Shown piece after piece: positions 1 through 7,742 of a DNA stretch of 64,000 nucleotides. The notes beneath the pieces are model-generated. The model saw nothing but the letters and a program-made list of their open reading frames with translations. It was not told where the DNA came from and searched no databases. The DNA lies in the NCBI RefSeq assembly GCF_001189235.2, contig NZ_LFIP02000009.1, positions 124,001 to 188,000 on the forward strand. Reading direction: 5' to 3'. Position numbers and translations under genes: made by a program. The DNA is from Bradyrhizobium embrapense (GTDB lineage Bacteria; Pseudomonadota; Alphaproteobacteria; Rhizobiales; Xanthobacteraceae). How positions within the stretch are numbered: the first letter of the stretch is position 1; each line of letters begins with the position of its first letter.

Positions 1-1
1 G

Positions 2-178
2 CTGCTGCGCAATGCTTTCGGCGTCGACCGGCTGCTGTGGGGCAGCGATTGGCCGCACACCCAGTTCGAGGCGACGCAGAGCTACGCGAAGAATCGCAAA
101 TTCCTCGACGCGCTCGTCACCGATGCCGACGAGCGCGCCCGCGTGCTCGCATCACCGCGCGAGCTGTTTCGATTCTAG
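2..178 (+). CDS. amidohydrolase-family protein, C-terminal fragment (cut by window edge)
   Basis: This is the last 58 codons of a gene that begins outside the window; the frame is open from base 2 and ends in TAG at 176-178. The peptide carries LLWGSDWPHTQFE, the C-terminal metal-site motif (GSDWPH) of TIM-barrel amidohydrolases of the 2-pyrone-4,6-dicarboxylate lactonase/amidohydrolase-2 group, where the Asp of GSD is a catalytic residue. It closes with an alpha-helical tail (ARVLASPRELFRF) typical of the end of these enzymes, in which the last strand is followed by a short helix. The substrate cannot be told from this fragment. The gene runs in the same direction as the PhzF gene about 90 nt downstream. 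Confidence 0.75.
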   Translation: MLRNAFGVDRLLWGSDWPHTQFEATQSYAKNRKFLDALVTDADERARVLASPRELFRF

Positions 179-270
179 CTCGCGCGCGATTGTACCGAGT
201 GCTCTGAAGGGCGTCGTTGCCGCTGTGTTACGATGACGCCATCGGAATGACCGGCACAGGGACACGCACA

Positions 271-1188
271 ATGCAGCGCCGCTATATCACCGTCGACGTT
301 TTCACCGACCGCGCCTTCGGCGGCAACCCGCTCGGCGTGGTGCTCGACGCCGAGGGACTGTCGACCGCGCAGATGCAGGCGATCGCGACCGAGTTCAACT
401 ATTCCGAGACGACCTTCGTGCTGCCGCCGCAGGATGCGGCCAACGACGCCCAGGTGCGCATCTTCACGGTGCGCTCGGAAATTCCGTTCGCCGGCCATCC
501 CAATGTCGGCACGGCTTTCGTGCTGGCGAGCCGGGCGGCGAAGACGCCGGAGCTGCTGAGGTTCGAGGAGAAGGCGGGCCTCGTGCCGGTCAAGGTGCTG
601 ACCGACGGCGGCAGGGTGATCGGCGCCGAGCTGACGGCGCCGCAAGCGTTGCAGCGGACCAACGAGGTGAGCGCGGCCGCTGCCGCCGCGTGCCTGTCGC
701 TGTCGGCGGCCGACGTGAAGACCGATCGGCACGCGCCGCAGGTCGCCTCGGTCGGCCTGCCGTTCCTGGTGATCGAGATCGCTTCCCGCGAGGCGGTCAA
801 GCGCGCCCGGCCCGATGCCGCGGCGTTCGCAAAGGTCCTGGCCGAGATCGGCCGCGACGTCGTCTATTTCTACACCCGCGATGTGCCGGCGAGCGAGCAG
901 CCGCTCGATTTGCAGGCGCGCATGTTCCATCCGGGCGCGAGCGGCCTGTCGGAAGATCCCGCCACCGGCAGTGCGACTGCCGCCTGTGCGGCGCTGCTCG
1001 CCGATATCGATCCCGCGCGTGACGGCGAGTTGCGCTTGCGGATCGGGCAGGGCGTCGACATGGGCCGGCCGAGCCTGTTGCTGACGCGGGTGAAGAAGCA
1101 GGGCGGCGCGATCACATCGGTGCATGTCGGCGGCGGCTGCGTGAAGATGATGGAGGGAACGATCAACCTCCGGGGCGCGGAAAGCTAG
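271..1188 (+). CDS. PhzF family isomerase/epimerase-like protein
   Basis: A 305-residue protein with the two-fold PhzF fold (diaminopimelate-epimerase-like). Visible signatures are the N-terminal YITVDVFTDRAFGGNPLGVV, the NYSET segment with the probable catalytic acid Glu46, GHPNVG at 75-80, and the C-terminal EDPATGSATAA loop. Members isomerise or cyclise small acids by moving a proton. PhzF itself acts in phenazine synthesis, but no phenazine genes are present here, so this is a generic family member of unknown substrate. I start at ATG 271 because family proteins begin just before the YxxVDVF strand; the in-frame upstream ATG at 217 would add 18 residues with no similarity. It is probably monocistronic. 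Confidence 0.9.
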   Translation: MQRRYITVDVFTDRAFGGNPLGVVLDAEGLSTAQMQAIATEFNYSETTFVLPPQDAANDAQVRIFTVRSEIPFAGHPNVGTAFVLASRAAKTPELLRFEEKAGLVPVKVLTDGGRVIGAELTAPQALQRTNEVSAAAAAACLSLSAADVKTDRHAPQVASVGLPFLVIEIASREAVKRARPDAAAFAKVLAEIGRDVVYFYTRDVPASEQPLDLQARMFHPGASGLSEDPATGSATAACAALLADIDPARDGELRLRIGQGVDMGRPSLLLTRVKKQGGAITSVHVGGGCVKMMEGTINLRGAES

Positions 1189-1480
1189 CTGCGTCCTCAT
1201 CGTCCGCGACATCTGCTTGTCCGCCAGCAGCGCCGGAGGCGCGGACATTGCTCCGGCCTGCGAAGGTCCGCGCGTCGATATGTCGACGGGCCCGCCGTCT
1301 TTCTTGACCTTGGTGGCCCCGAGCGAGGCGCGTTTCGCGAACCCGCGAGCCAATCGACGAAATTGCTTTGATATTCGAGAGGCTCTCCCGGCAGGGCCGC
1401 TTTTGATGGCGGCGCTCGCCCGTCGACCACACAGGGATGTGAACGGCGTTGGTCCCGCGACCGAAAAAATCGCCTTGATT

Positions 1481-1498
1481 TAGGAGCATATGCACCTA
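1481..1498. promoter_or_regulatory. operator-like palindrome, copy 1
   Basis: TAGGAGCATATGCACCTA reads as two 9-bp half sites (TAGGAGCAT and, on the other strand, TAGGTGCAT) that differ at one position. The size and symmetry fit a MarR-family dimer site. A MarR gene closes the downstream cluster (3699-4151). Assignment of this site to that regulator is inference. Confidence 0.55.
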
Positions 1499-1510
1499 CT
1501 TTTCGGCATA

Positions 1511-1528
1511 TAAGGGCATATGCTCTTA
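1511..1528. promoter_or_regulatory. operator-like palindrome, copy 2
   Basis: TAAGGGCATATGCTCTTA is a second 18-bp palindrome with the same GCATATGC core as the copy at 1481. Its half sites are TAAGGGCAT and TAAGAGCAT. The two centres are exactly 30 bp apart, close to three helical turns, so two dimers would sit on the same DNA face. It lies 24 bp before the start codon of the NmrA-like gene, where a bound repressor would block transcription. Confidence 0.6.
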
Positions 1529-1552
1529 TATCTAACAAGCGGGAGCGTTGCC

Positions 1553-2434
1553 ATGAGCGAAGCTACTATTCTGGTCAGCGGGGCGACGGGACGAACCGGA
1601 GGTGCTGCCGTCGACGAACTGCTCAAGATGGGCAAGACGGTGCGTGCTTACGTGCGTTCCGACGGTGAGCGGGCGGCGGCTCTGAGGCAGCGTGGAGTCG
1701 ACATCGCCATCGGCGATTTCACTGACATCGACGCCATTCGCGCGGCCATGGAAGGCATCCAGTCTGCATATTTTCTCCATCCGATCGCGCCGGGAATCAT
1801 CGGGGCGGCCGCCTATTTCGCACAGGCCGCGAAGGAGGCCGGCGTCACCGCGATCGTCAATATGTCGCAGATTTCGGCACGCCGGGAATCAGCAAGTCAT
1901 GCGGCACAGGACCACTGGGTTTCGGAGCGCGTTTTCGACTGGTCGGGTGTGGCAACGACACATCTGCGCCCGACGTTCTTTGCCGACTGGCTGGTCTACC
2001 CGCATTTCGGCAAGGAGATCTGGGCAAAGAAAAAGATCGAATTTCCGTTTGAGAACGGCCGCCACGCGCCCATCGCCAGCGACGACCAGGGCCGTGTCAT
2101 CGCCCACCTCCTGGCCAAGCCGAGAGGCCACGAAGGCAAGATTTATCCGCTGCACGGACCGGTGGAGATGAACCACGCCGAAATCGCCGCCGAGATGAGC
2201 GAGGTGCTCGGCAGCAAGATCGAATACGCGCCGACGTCGATCGAAGTTTTCAGGGAGAAGATGGAAAAGCTCTACAGGTTTCCTCCGTTCCTGGTGCAGC
2301 ACCTGGTCGAAGTTGCCCAGAATTATCGCGACGGCATCTTCTCGGGCACCAACGACGCCGTCGAGAAGATCACGGGAACACCGCCCCTGACGTTCCGCCA
2401 GTTCATCGCGCAGAACCGCGCCGTGTTCGCCTGA
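1553..2434 (+). CDS. NmrA-like / NAD(P)-binding atypical SDR protein
   Basis: A 293-residue Rossmann protein. The nucleotide-binding motif GATGRTG lies at residues 10-16 (classic GxxGxxG of atypical SDRs and the NmrA group), followed by the Arg-containing second strand (VRAYVRSDGER) that suits NADP(H). The rest resembles NmrA-type quinone reductase or redox sensor proteins (MSQISARR, PTFFADWL). It lacks the YxxxK of classical SDRs. ATG 1553 is chosen because GGGAG lies 7 nt upstream; an in-frame ATG at 1520 falls inside an operator palindrome. It is the first gene of a co-directional set (NmrA-like, NTF2-like, SDR, MarR) that looks like a stress- or electrophile-responsive cluster. Confidence 0.88.
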   Translation: MSEATILVSGATGRTGGAAVDELLKMGKTVRAYVRSDGERAAALRQRGVDIAIGDFTDIDAIRAAMEGIQSAYFLHPIAPGIIGAAAYFAQAAKEAGVTAIVNMSQISARRESASHAAQDHWVSERVFDWSGVATTHLRPTFFADWLVYPHFGKEIWAKKKIEFPFENGRHAPIASDDQGRVIAHLLAKPRGHEGKIYPLHGPVEMNHAEIAAEMSEVLGSKIEYAPTSIEVFREKMEKLYRFPPFLVQHLVEVAQNYRDGIFSGTNDAVEKITGTPPLTFRQFIAQNRAVFA

Positions 2435-2464
2435 GCAAGCTCGAAGCCATCATGAGGTTTGAAA

Positions 2465-2839
2465 ATGTCTCACCCACAAACCGAGCGACACCCGTTTTTG
2501 GACGATCTGATCGCTGATGCAGAGCTCGTCAGCTCCGTGCTGCGGGGGCCTGTCGCTGGACGCGATGACATCCGACGCGTCGTCGACACTGTCGGAACCT
2601 TCTACGCGTCACAAACGCCCACCTTTGTGCAGAAGGTCGGCTCGCGGCTGTTTCTTGAGTACGAGGCCGTTCTCAACAGTGGAGAGAAGCTGAGCGCAGC
2701 GGTCATCGTCGATCATAACGCGGACGGATCAGTCCCGCGCGTCAGCGTGCGAATGAGCCCGCTCGGCGCAGTGCTCGCGCTCGCCACCGGTCTGCGCGAG
2801 CGGCTTTCGGCAAAGCTGCCGGAAAGTCTCTTTCTTTGA
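2465..2839 (+). CDS. SnoaL/NTF2-like small protein
   Basis: A 124-residue protein with the length and pattern of SnoaL-like NTF2-fold proteins: an N-terminal helix (HPFLDDLIADAELVSSVLRG), then RRVVDTVGTFYASQTPTFVQK and long strands (SRLFLEYEAVLNSGEKLSAAVIVDHN). NTF2-like proteins form a cone-shaped pocket and serve as small-molecule binding proteins, isomerases or hydratases; no catalytic residue can be assigned. ATG 2465 follows GAGG with good spacing. It sits 30 nt after the NmrA-like gene and 66 nt before an SDR, so it probably shares their transcript. Confidence 0.75.
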   Translation: MSHPQTERHPFLDDLIADAELVSSVLRGPVAGRDDIRRVVDTVGTFYASQTPTFVQKVGSRLFLEYEAVLNSGEKLSAAVIVDHNADGSVPRVSVRMSPLGAVLALATGLRERLSAKLPESLFL

Positions 2840-2905
2840 GTTGAAAAACGAGCCAGCAGCGCGAATGAACCGCACTGGCATCCAAATCCGGAAAGGTAGA
2901 GCGTC

Positions 2906-3619
2906 ATGGATATCAAGAATGCAACCGTCTTCATCACTGGTGCCAATCGCGGCCTGGGCCTCGCCTTTGCGCGCGAGGCGCGCCGCCGCGGAGCCGCCAA
3001 GGTCTATGCGGGCATGCGCAAGACCGATGGATTCAATGAGCCCGGCATCATCCCCGTGAAGATCGACGTCACCGACCCGGCATCGATCGCAGCTGCCGCT
3101 GCGCTGGCGGCCGATACGACGATACTGGTCAACAACGCCGGCATCGCCGCTCTGGTCGACGGGCCTCTGTCGGCCGACGTTGCGGCGCAATCGGCCCGCA
3201 TGTTCGACACCAATTATTACGGCGTCGTGCGCGTCACGCACGCCTTCGAACCGATCTTGTCGACAAGGCAGAACGCCGCCATCATCAACGTGCTCTCCGA
3301 CATCGTGTGGCTGCCGCGGCCGATTCTGACGCCCTATGCCGCGTCCAAGGCGGCGGCGTGGAGCTACACCAACCAGCTCCGCTTTCATCTACGCGAACGC
3401 GGCGTTCAGGTTCTCGGCCTGCATGTCGGCTTCGTGGACACTGACCTGACCAACGGAATTGACGTGCCGAAGGCGAGCCCCGAGGACGTGGTGCGCCAGA
3501 CCTACGACGCCCTCGTCGCCGGCAAGAGCGAGGTGATGGCCGACAAGGGAACGGCGGCCCTCAAGAGCACGCTTGCGGCCGAGGAGCCCGGCTACATCAC
3601 GCCGCCGCAGGGGTTTTGA
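2906..3619 (+). CDS. short-chain dehydrogenase/reductase (SDR)
   Basis: A 237-residue classical SDR. Cofactor motif TGANRGLG is at residues 11-18, NNAG follows strand 4 (LVNNAGIAALVDG), a Ser lies in INVLSD, and the catalytic pair is in PYAASKAAAW (YxxxK). The length is typical. The substrate is unknown; the context with NmrA-like, NTF2-like and MarR genes suggests handling of an aldehyde, ketone or quinone signalled to the MarR protein. A strong hairpin follows the stop codon and precedes the MarR gene. Confidence 0.9.
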   Translation: MDIKNATVFITGANRGLGLAFAREARRRGAAKVYAGMRKTDGFNEPGIIPVKIDVTDPASIAAAAALAADTTILVNNAGIAALVDGPLSADVAAQSARMFDTNYYGVVRVTHAFEPILSTRQNAAIINVLSDIVWLPRPILTPYAASKAAAWSYTNQLRFHLRERGVQVLGLHVGFVDTDLTNGIDVPKASPEDVVRQTYDALVAGKSEVMADKGTAALKSTLAAEEPGYITPPQGF

Positions 3620-3630
3620 GAATATCCCTG

Positions 3631-3664
3631 GGCCCGTGCCGCGCCTATATTCGCGGCGCGGGCC
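3631..3664. terminator. strong stem-loop between SDR and MarR genes
   Basis: Bases 3631-3643 pair with 3652-3664 (13 bp, one G-U) around the 8-nt loop cctatatt. There is no T run after the stem, so it may act as a partial terminator, an mRNA-stabilising hairpin or an attenuator that lowers regulator expression relative to the genes before it. Confidence 0.45.
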
Positions 3665-3698
3665 GCGATGAAAACGAGAACGACAAGGAGCGTTGCCG

Positions 3699-4151
3699 GT
3701 GAACAGATCGCTGGGAATCGATCAATGCAACTGCTTCGCCATGAGGAAGGCCAACCGGCGAATGTCGCGCTTTTATGACGCCCACCTCGAACCGGTCGGA
3801 CTTCGCATCACTCAGTTCCTCACGCTGGCGGCGCTGAACGAACTCGGCAGCGCCGCCGTCAACGCGCTCGCCGAGCAGCTCGACATCGAGCGGACCGCAA
3901 TGGGCAAGATGGTCGGCTTCCTGGAACGTGACGGCCTCGTTCGGATTCGGCCATCGCCCACCGACAGACGAAGCCGCCTCATCGAGCTGACCGATGCCGG
4001 CCGCGGTGTTCACGACAAGGCCGCGCCATATTGGCAGCGTGCCCAGCGAGAGTTCGAGCTGCTGAACGGCGCAAAAAATGTTGCCGTGCTGAGAGGGGCC
4101 ATGCGCGACATGGTCGTTGGCGATATAACGCCGAGCTCATCCGAGGACTGA
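3699..4151 (+). CDS. MarR family transcriptional regulator
   Basis: A 150-residue winged-helix protein. It has the MarR layout: N-terminal dimerisation helix, TQFLTLAALNELGSAAVNALAEQLDIERTAMGKMVGFLERDGLVRIRPSPTDRRSRLIELTDAG in outline (recognition helix IERTAMGKMVGFLERDGL, wing with DRRSR), then the C-terminal dimerisation helices. A Cys (NCFAMRKANRRMSR) in the first helix could sense oxidants or electrophiles, as in OhrR/DUF24 relatives, but this is inference. GTG at 3699 is preferred because AGGAG ends 8 nt before it; TTG 3693 would be too close. Probable target: the twin palindromes at 1481-1528. Confidence 0.9.
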   Translation: MNRSLGIDQCNCFAMRKANRRMSRFYDAHLEPVGLRITQFLTLAALNELGSAAVNALAEQLDIERTAMGKMVGFLERDGLVRIRPSPTDRRSRLIELTDAGRGVHDKAAPYWQRAQREFELLNGAKNVAVLRGAMRDMVVGDITPSSSED

Positions 4152-4234
4152 GCGCCGCTTCCGATCGCGAGCGCGGCCGCGTGCTCGCCGCCACGAGCAG
4201 CGCCATGACGGCAATCCACGCACGGATGCACGCG

Positions 4235-4696
4235 CTAAACCTGCGGCGCGACCAGGTTCTCGATCCTGACGCCGTCGCGCTCCTCGATGATCTCGGCGAT
4301 CCAGCGCCGGTGGCAATGCTCGTGGTCGCGCTCGTAGCAGAGGATGCAGACCGGGCCGGACTTCTTCACCAGCGCCGACAGCTCGTCGAGCTGCTCCTTG
4401 GCCTGCGCCGTCTTGAGGTGCGCCGAATAGATCTTGTGCAGCAGGCCATAGTGTCCGCTGCGCGCCGCCTCCCGACCGCTCTTCGGCGTGCCGAGGCCGC
4501 GGAGGTGGACGTAGCCGATTCCGCGCTCGTCGAGGCCTGCGGCGAGCTGGCTCTTGGAGAAGCCGGGGCGGCGCGAGGAGGCCACCGCGCGGACGTCGAC
4601 CAGCAGCTTGACGCCGGCGTGCTGGAGCTCGTCGAGCACGGCCTTCGACGGCGTCTGCTCGTAGCCGATGGTGAACAGCTTTTTTGCCTTCGCCAT
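4235..4696 (-). CDS. DUF488 family protein
   Basis: A 153-residue protein matching DUF488: N-terminal FTIGYEQTPSKAVLDELQHAGVKLLVDVRAVASSRRPGFSK in outline, central HLRGLGTP, and the C-terminal CILCYERDHEHCHRRWIAEII. The CYERDxxxCHR signature is characteristic of the family. Function is unknown; the Cys/His pairs have suggested metal or nucleic-acid roles without proof. It starts 10 nt after the DUF72 stop codon, so the two form an operon, a common pairing of these families. Confidence 0.85.
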   Translation of the reverse strand: MAKAKKLFTIGYEQTPSKAVLDELQHAGVKLLVDVRAVASSRRPGFSKSQLAAGLDERGIGYVHLRGLGTPKSGREAARSGHYGLLHKIYSAHLKTAQAKEQLDELSALVKKSGPVCILCYERDHEHCHRRWIAEIIEERDGVRIENLVAPQV

Positions 4697-4706
4697 CGGC
4701 GCTGTC

Positions 4707-5579
4707 TCACTTCACCCGTTCGATCAATTCCATCGCGCCGGCGGGCGCGCGGACCTTGCCCTCGTGGATCACGTAAGCGAACACGTCGCGCGGCACCTTC
4801 TTCGGTACTGATTTGTCGACCTTCGGCAGGTCGTCCGGCTCGCCTCCACCGGCCCAGTCCTGAAACCGCTTGGCCCAGGCGTCGAGTTGCTTCGGCGGAT
4901 AGCAGGTCTTCAGTTCGTCATTGCCCTTCTGCAACCGGGCATAGACGAAGTCGCTGGCGACGTCGGCAATCGCCGGATACTTGCCGTGCTCGGCGAACAC
5001 CACCGGCACCTCGTGCTCGCGAATGAGAGCGATGAACTCGGGCACGCAAAAGCTGTCGTGACGCACCTCGACGACATGGCGCAGCGCGCGGCCGTCGAGC
5101 TTGCGCGGCAACAGCTCGAGGAACTTGCCGAAGTCCGCGCCGTCGAACTTCTTGGTCGGCGCGAACTGCCAGAGCACCGGGCCGAGCCGGTCCTTCAGCT
5201 CCAGCACGCCCGAATCATAGAACCGCTTCACCGAATCGCCGGCCTCGGCGAGCACGCGGCGGTTGGTGGCGAAGCGCGGCCCCTTCAGCGAGAAGATGAA
5301 TCCATCAGGCACTTCGCTGGCCCATTTGCGGAAGCTCTCCGGCTTCTGCGATCCGTAATAGGTACCGTTGATCTCGATCGAGGTCAGCTTCGAGGCGGCA
5401 TAGGACAGCTCTTTCGATTGCGCGAGCTTGTCCGGGTAGAACACCCCGCGCCACGGCTCGAATGTCCAGCCGCCGATGCCGATATAGATGTTGCCTGCGT
5501 CCGTCTTGGTCGTCTTGGTGTTCGTCTTGGCGTCTGTCTTGGTCGCCTTGGTGGGAGCTTTGGCCACGACTGCACTCAT
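4707..5579 (-). CDS. DUF72 family protein (TIM-barrel)
   Basis: A 290-residue protein of the DUF72 (YecE-like) family: IYIGIGGWTFEPWRGVFYP near the start, SIEINGTYYGSQ, FIFSLKGPRFATNRR and the later VVEVRHDSF and YARLQ segments. The first 25 residues after Met are rich in Lys and Thr and are encoded by an imperfect run of GTCTTGG units on the plus strand, so they are probably a disordered leader. ATG at 5579 is used; an in-frame TTG at 5603 would add 8 residues. Neither start has a good ribosome site. First gene of a pair with DUF488. Biochemical role unknown. Confidence 0.85.
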   Translation of the reverse strand: MSAVVAKAPTKATKTDAKTNTKTTKTDAGNIYIGIGGWTFEPWRGVFYPDKLAQSKELSYAASKLTSIEINGTYYGSQKPESFRKWASEVPDGFIFSLKGPRFATNRRVLAEAGDSVKRFYDSGVLELKDRLGPVLWQFAPTKKFDGADFGKFLELLPRKLDGRALRHVVEVRHDSFCVPEFIALIREHEVPVVFAEHGKYPAIADVASDFVYARLQKGNDELKTCYPPKQLDAWAKRFQDWAGGGEPDDLPKVDKSVPKKVPRDVFAYVIHEGKVRAPAGAMELIERVK

Positions 5580-5708
5580 CGCGAGGAGGGGGAACGGGAT
5601 CAAAGAGTAGTCAAAATAATCGTGATTGGCCAGTTTGCCAGATTGCCGCGCGGGTGCTTATCGTGGTTGTCGCTCTTCGCTACGATGCGCCAAAATGGAG
5701 AACGATAC

Positions 5709-6080
5709 ATGCGCATGCTGGTTGCGGCCGCCCTCCTGATCGCGTCCTCCGCTGCCATATCGTCCGCTGCGATGGCCGACGAGGTCGACGATGCGCACAA
5801 GCTCGCGATCACCGGTCGCGACGCCTACTGGAATTGTCTCGCTCGCGAATATCCCCGCGACAGCAACAAGGCGATGTCCGATCAGGAGTTCACCTCGCTG
5901 ATCGCCAATGTCTGTCCCTCCGAGCGGCAGAACTTCCGGGTGTCGCTGATCGACTTCCTGTCGCTGCAGTTTCCAAAACAGGATGCCGACGCCAACCTGA
6001 CGACGGCCAACCGCGCGATCGAGCAGGCGCAGAAGGACATCGTGACCGCCTTCGTCAGGCGCAGGGCCGCGGCGAAATAG
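5709..6080 (+). CDS. small exported hypothetical protein
   Basis: A 123-residue protein. Residues 1-23 form a clear Sec signal peptide (MRMLVAAALLIASSAAISSA then AMA before DEVDD), so the mature part is about 100 residues, periplasmic, helical and charged, with two Cys (YWNCLAREY and ANVCPSE) that could form a disulfide. No family is recognised. ATG 5709 follows GGAG by 8 nt; the frame stays open far upstream over the DUF72 gene, but that part is antisense shadow. It is divergent from DUF72. Confidence 0.75.
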   Translation: MRMLVAAALLIASSAAISSAAMADEVDDAHKLAITGRDAYWNCLAREYPRDSNKAMSDQEFTSLIANVCPSERQNFRVSLIDFLSLQFPKQDADANLTTANRAIEQAQKDIVTAFVRRRAAAK

Positions 6081-6146
6081 GTTCCCGAATCCTGTTGCGG
6101 CCGGCCGATTTTTGATATCAATCCGCGCAGGCGAGGGATCATCGGC

Positions 6147-6356
6147 ATGAGCTCAAAATCGACGGCAGGCTTCCTGGGCGCAGTGGTCGCAGCCATCGTG
6201 CTGGCGGCGGCGTTCATCTACGGGCCGTCGCCGAGCCAGCTCCGTAACCCGACTCCGCCCGCAGCCGTGCAGCCGCAGGCGGCGCCCGCCGCCGAGGCCG
6301 CGCCGGCGGCCCCGGCGCCGCGCGGCCCGGTGATCCGGGAAGTCCCGAACAACTAG
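6147..6356 (+). CDS. small membrane-anchored Pro/Ala-rich protein
   Basis: A 69-residue protein: a short cytoplasmic N-terminus, one hydrophobic segment (FLGAVVAAIVLAAAFIYG, residues 9-26), then a Pro/Ala-rich, probably disordered tail ending PRGPVIREVPNN. It could be a single-pass membrane protein or have an uncleaved signal. GAGGG lies about 12 nt before the ATG. No known family; composition bias makes it less certain than its neighbours. Confidence 0.55.
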   Translation: MSSKSTAGFLGAVVAAIVLAAAFIYGPSPSQLRNPTPPAAVQPQAAPAAEAAPAAPAPRGPVIREVPNN

Positions 6357-6601
6357 CACCATTGCCCCTTGCGGATCGCATGGGGGCTTCCTATCTGGCT
6401 CATAACGGCGACGTTGAGCTCCAGGGGCTCCGGCGCTGGGACGACCACGGCAATGTCGGCTGCGCCGGATGTACGCGCGCCCCTTGTTCGTGGTCGTTGG
6501 CATTTTCAGGGCTGTTTTGCCCGGTTTTCCCGCTTCCCGAGACCGCGTTTGGGCCGGCCCGCCTTGGCAGCGGGGGAGGCTGCGGCTATACGCTGGCGCT
6601 C

Positions 6602-7735
6602 ATGAATGACGCCATCAAGCTAGCCCCCGAAACCGCCTCGCAGGCAGCAAGTTTGCCGCAGCTTTCGGTGGTCGTCCCGACCTTCAACGAGCGCGACAAT
6701 GTCACGGTGCTGTACCGTCGGCTCGACGCGACCCTGAAGGACGTGTCCTGGGAGGTCATCTTCGTCGATGACAACTCGCCCGACGGTACCTGGGACGTCG
6801 TCCGCGCCCTGGCGCGGAAGGATTCCCGCGTCCGCTGCATCCGTCGGGTCGGCCGACGCGGCCTGTCCGGCGCCTGCATCGAGGGCATCCTGGCGTCGAG
6901 CGCGCCCTATGCCGCGGTCATGGACGCCGATCTCCAGCATGACGAGACCCAGCTCCCGAAGATGGTGGCGCTGCTGCAGAGCGGCGAGGCCGAGCTGGTG
7001 GTCGGCAGCCGCTACATCGAGGGCTACAAGAGCGAAGGCTTCAACAAGCAGCGCGCCGGCGCCAGCGCATTTGCCACCGAGATCGCGCGCCGCGCGCTGA
7101 AGGTCGAGATCGCCGATCCCATGAGCGGCTTCTTCATGATCCGCCGCGACCGTTTCGAGCAGCTCGCGCCGCAGCTCTCGACCCAGGGCTTCAAGATCCT
7201 GCTCGACGTCGTGGCGACGGCGGAGGGCAAGCTGCGCACGGTCGAAATTCCCTACACGTTCGGCGCCCGCCAGCATGGCGAGAGCAAGCTTGACTCGATG
7301 GTCGCGCTCGACTTCCTTGGCCTGGTGCTGGCGAAGCTGACCAACGATCTGATCTCGCTGCGCTTCATCCTGTTCGCGGCGGTCGGCGGGCTCGGCCTGC
7401 TGGTGCATCTGTCCGTGCTGTTCATCGCGCTGGAACTGTTCAAGGCGCCGTTCCCGGAGGCCCAGGCCACTGGTGCGATCGTTGCCATGACCAGCAACTT
7501 CATCCTCAACAACTTCCTGACCTATCGCGACCAGCGGCTGAAGGGCTTTGGCATCCTGCGCGGCCTCTTGCTGTTCTATCTGGTGTGCAGCGTCGGCCTG
7601 CTCGCCAATGTCGGCGTCGCGTTCTCGGTCTACGACCAGGAGCCGATCTGGTGGCTTGCGGGCGCGGCCGGCGCGCTGATGGGCGTGGTGTGGAACTACG
7701 CGATGTCCGGGCTGTTCGTCTGGCGCAAGCGATGA
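6602..7735 (+). CDS. GT2 polyprenyl-phosphate glycosyltransferase fused to GtrA domain
   Basis: A 377-residue fusion. Residues about 20-240 are a GT2 domain of the dolichol-phosphate mannosyltransferase/ArnC type: SVVVPTFNERDN, FVDDNSPDGTWDVV, and the metal-binding DADLQHDE. Residues about 245-377 hold four hydrophobic segments with GtrA features (LRFILFAAVGGLGLLVHLSVLF at the start, FLTYRD, GLFVWRKR at the end). Such proteins load a sugar onto undecaprenyl phosphate at the inner membrane, and the GtrA part helps anchor or flip it. ATG 6602 precedes the domain; the open frame upstream has no family sequence. The GT39 gene starts 7 nt after its stop, forming donor-synthesis and transfer partners. 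Confidence 0.88.
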   Translation: MNDAIKLAPETASQAASLPQLSVVVPTFNERDNVTVLYRRLDATLKDVSWEVIFVDDNSPDGTWDVVRALARKDSRVRCIRRVGRRGLSGACIEGILASSAPYAAVMDADLQHDETQLPKMVALLQSGEAELVVGSRYIEGYKSEGFNKQRAGASAFATEIARRALKVEIADPMSGFFMIRRDRFEQLAPQLSTQGFKILLDVVATAEGKLRTVEIPYTFGARQHGESKLDSMVALDFLGLVLAKLTNDLISLRFILFAAVGGLGLLVHLSVLFIALELFKAPFPEAQATGAIVAMTSNFILNNFLTYRDQRLKGFGILRGLLLFYLVCSVGLLANVGVAFSVYDQEPIWWLAGAAGALMGVVWNYAMSGLFVWRKR

Positions 7736-7742
7736 CGGCGGC

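Larger units (their letters stand above)
1189..1552. other. intergenic region between PhzF and NmrA-like genes, no gene seen
   Basis: No convincing coding sequence is present; the open frames here lack ribosome sites and family-like sequence. The last 80 bases turn AT-rich and hold two 18-bp palindromes, described separately, just ahead of the NmrA-like gene. The promoter of that gene cluster should lie here. Confidence 0.6.

Noticed and set aside
4887..5708. Upstream extension of the small exported protein
   Set aside because: This part is antisense to DUF72; the signal peptide and ribosome site support the start at 5709.
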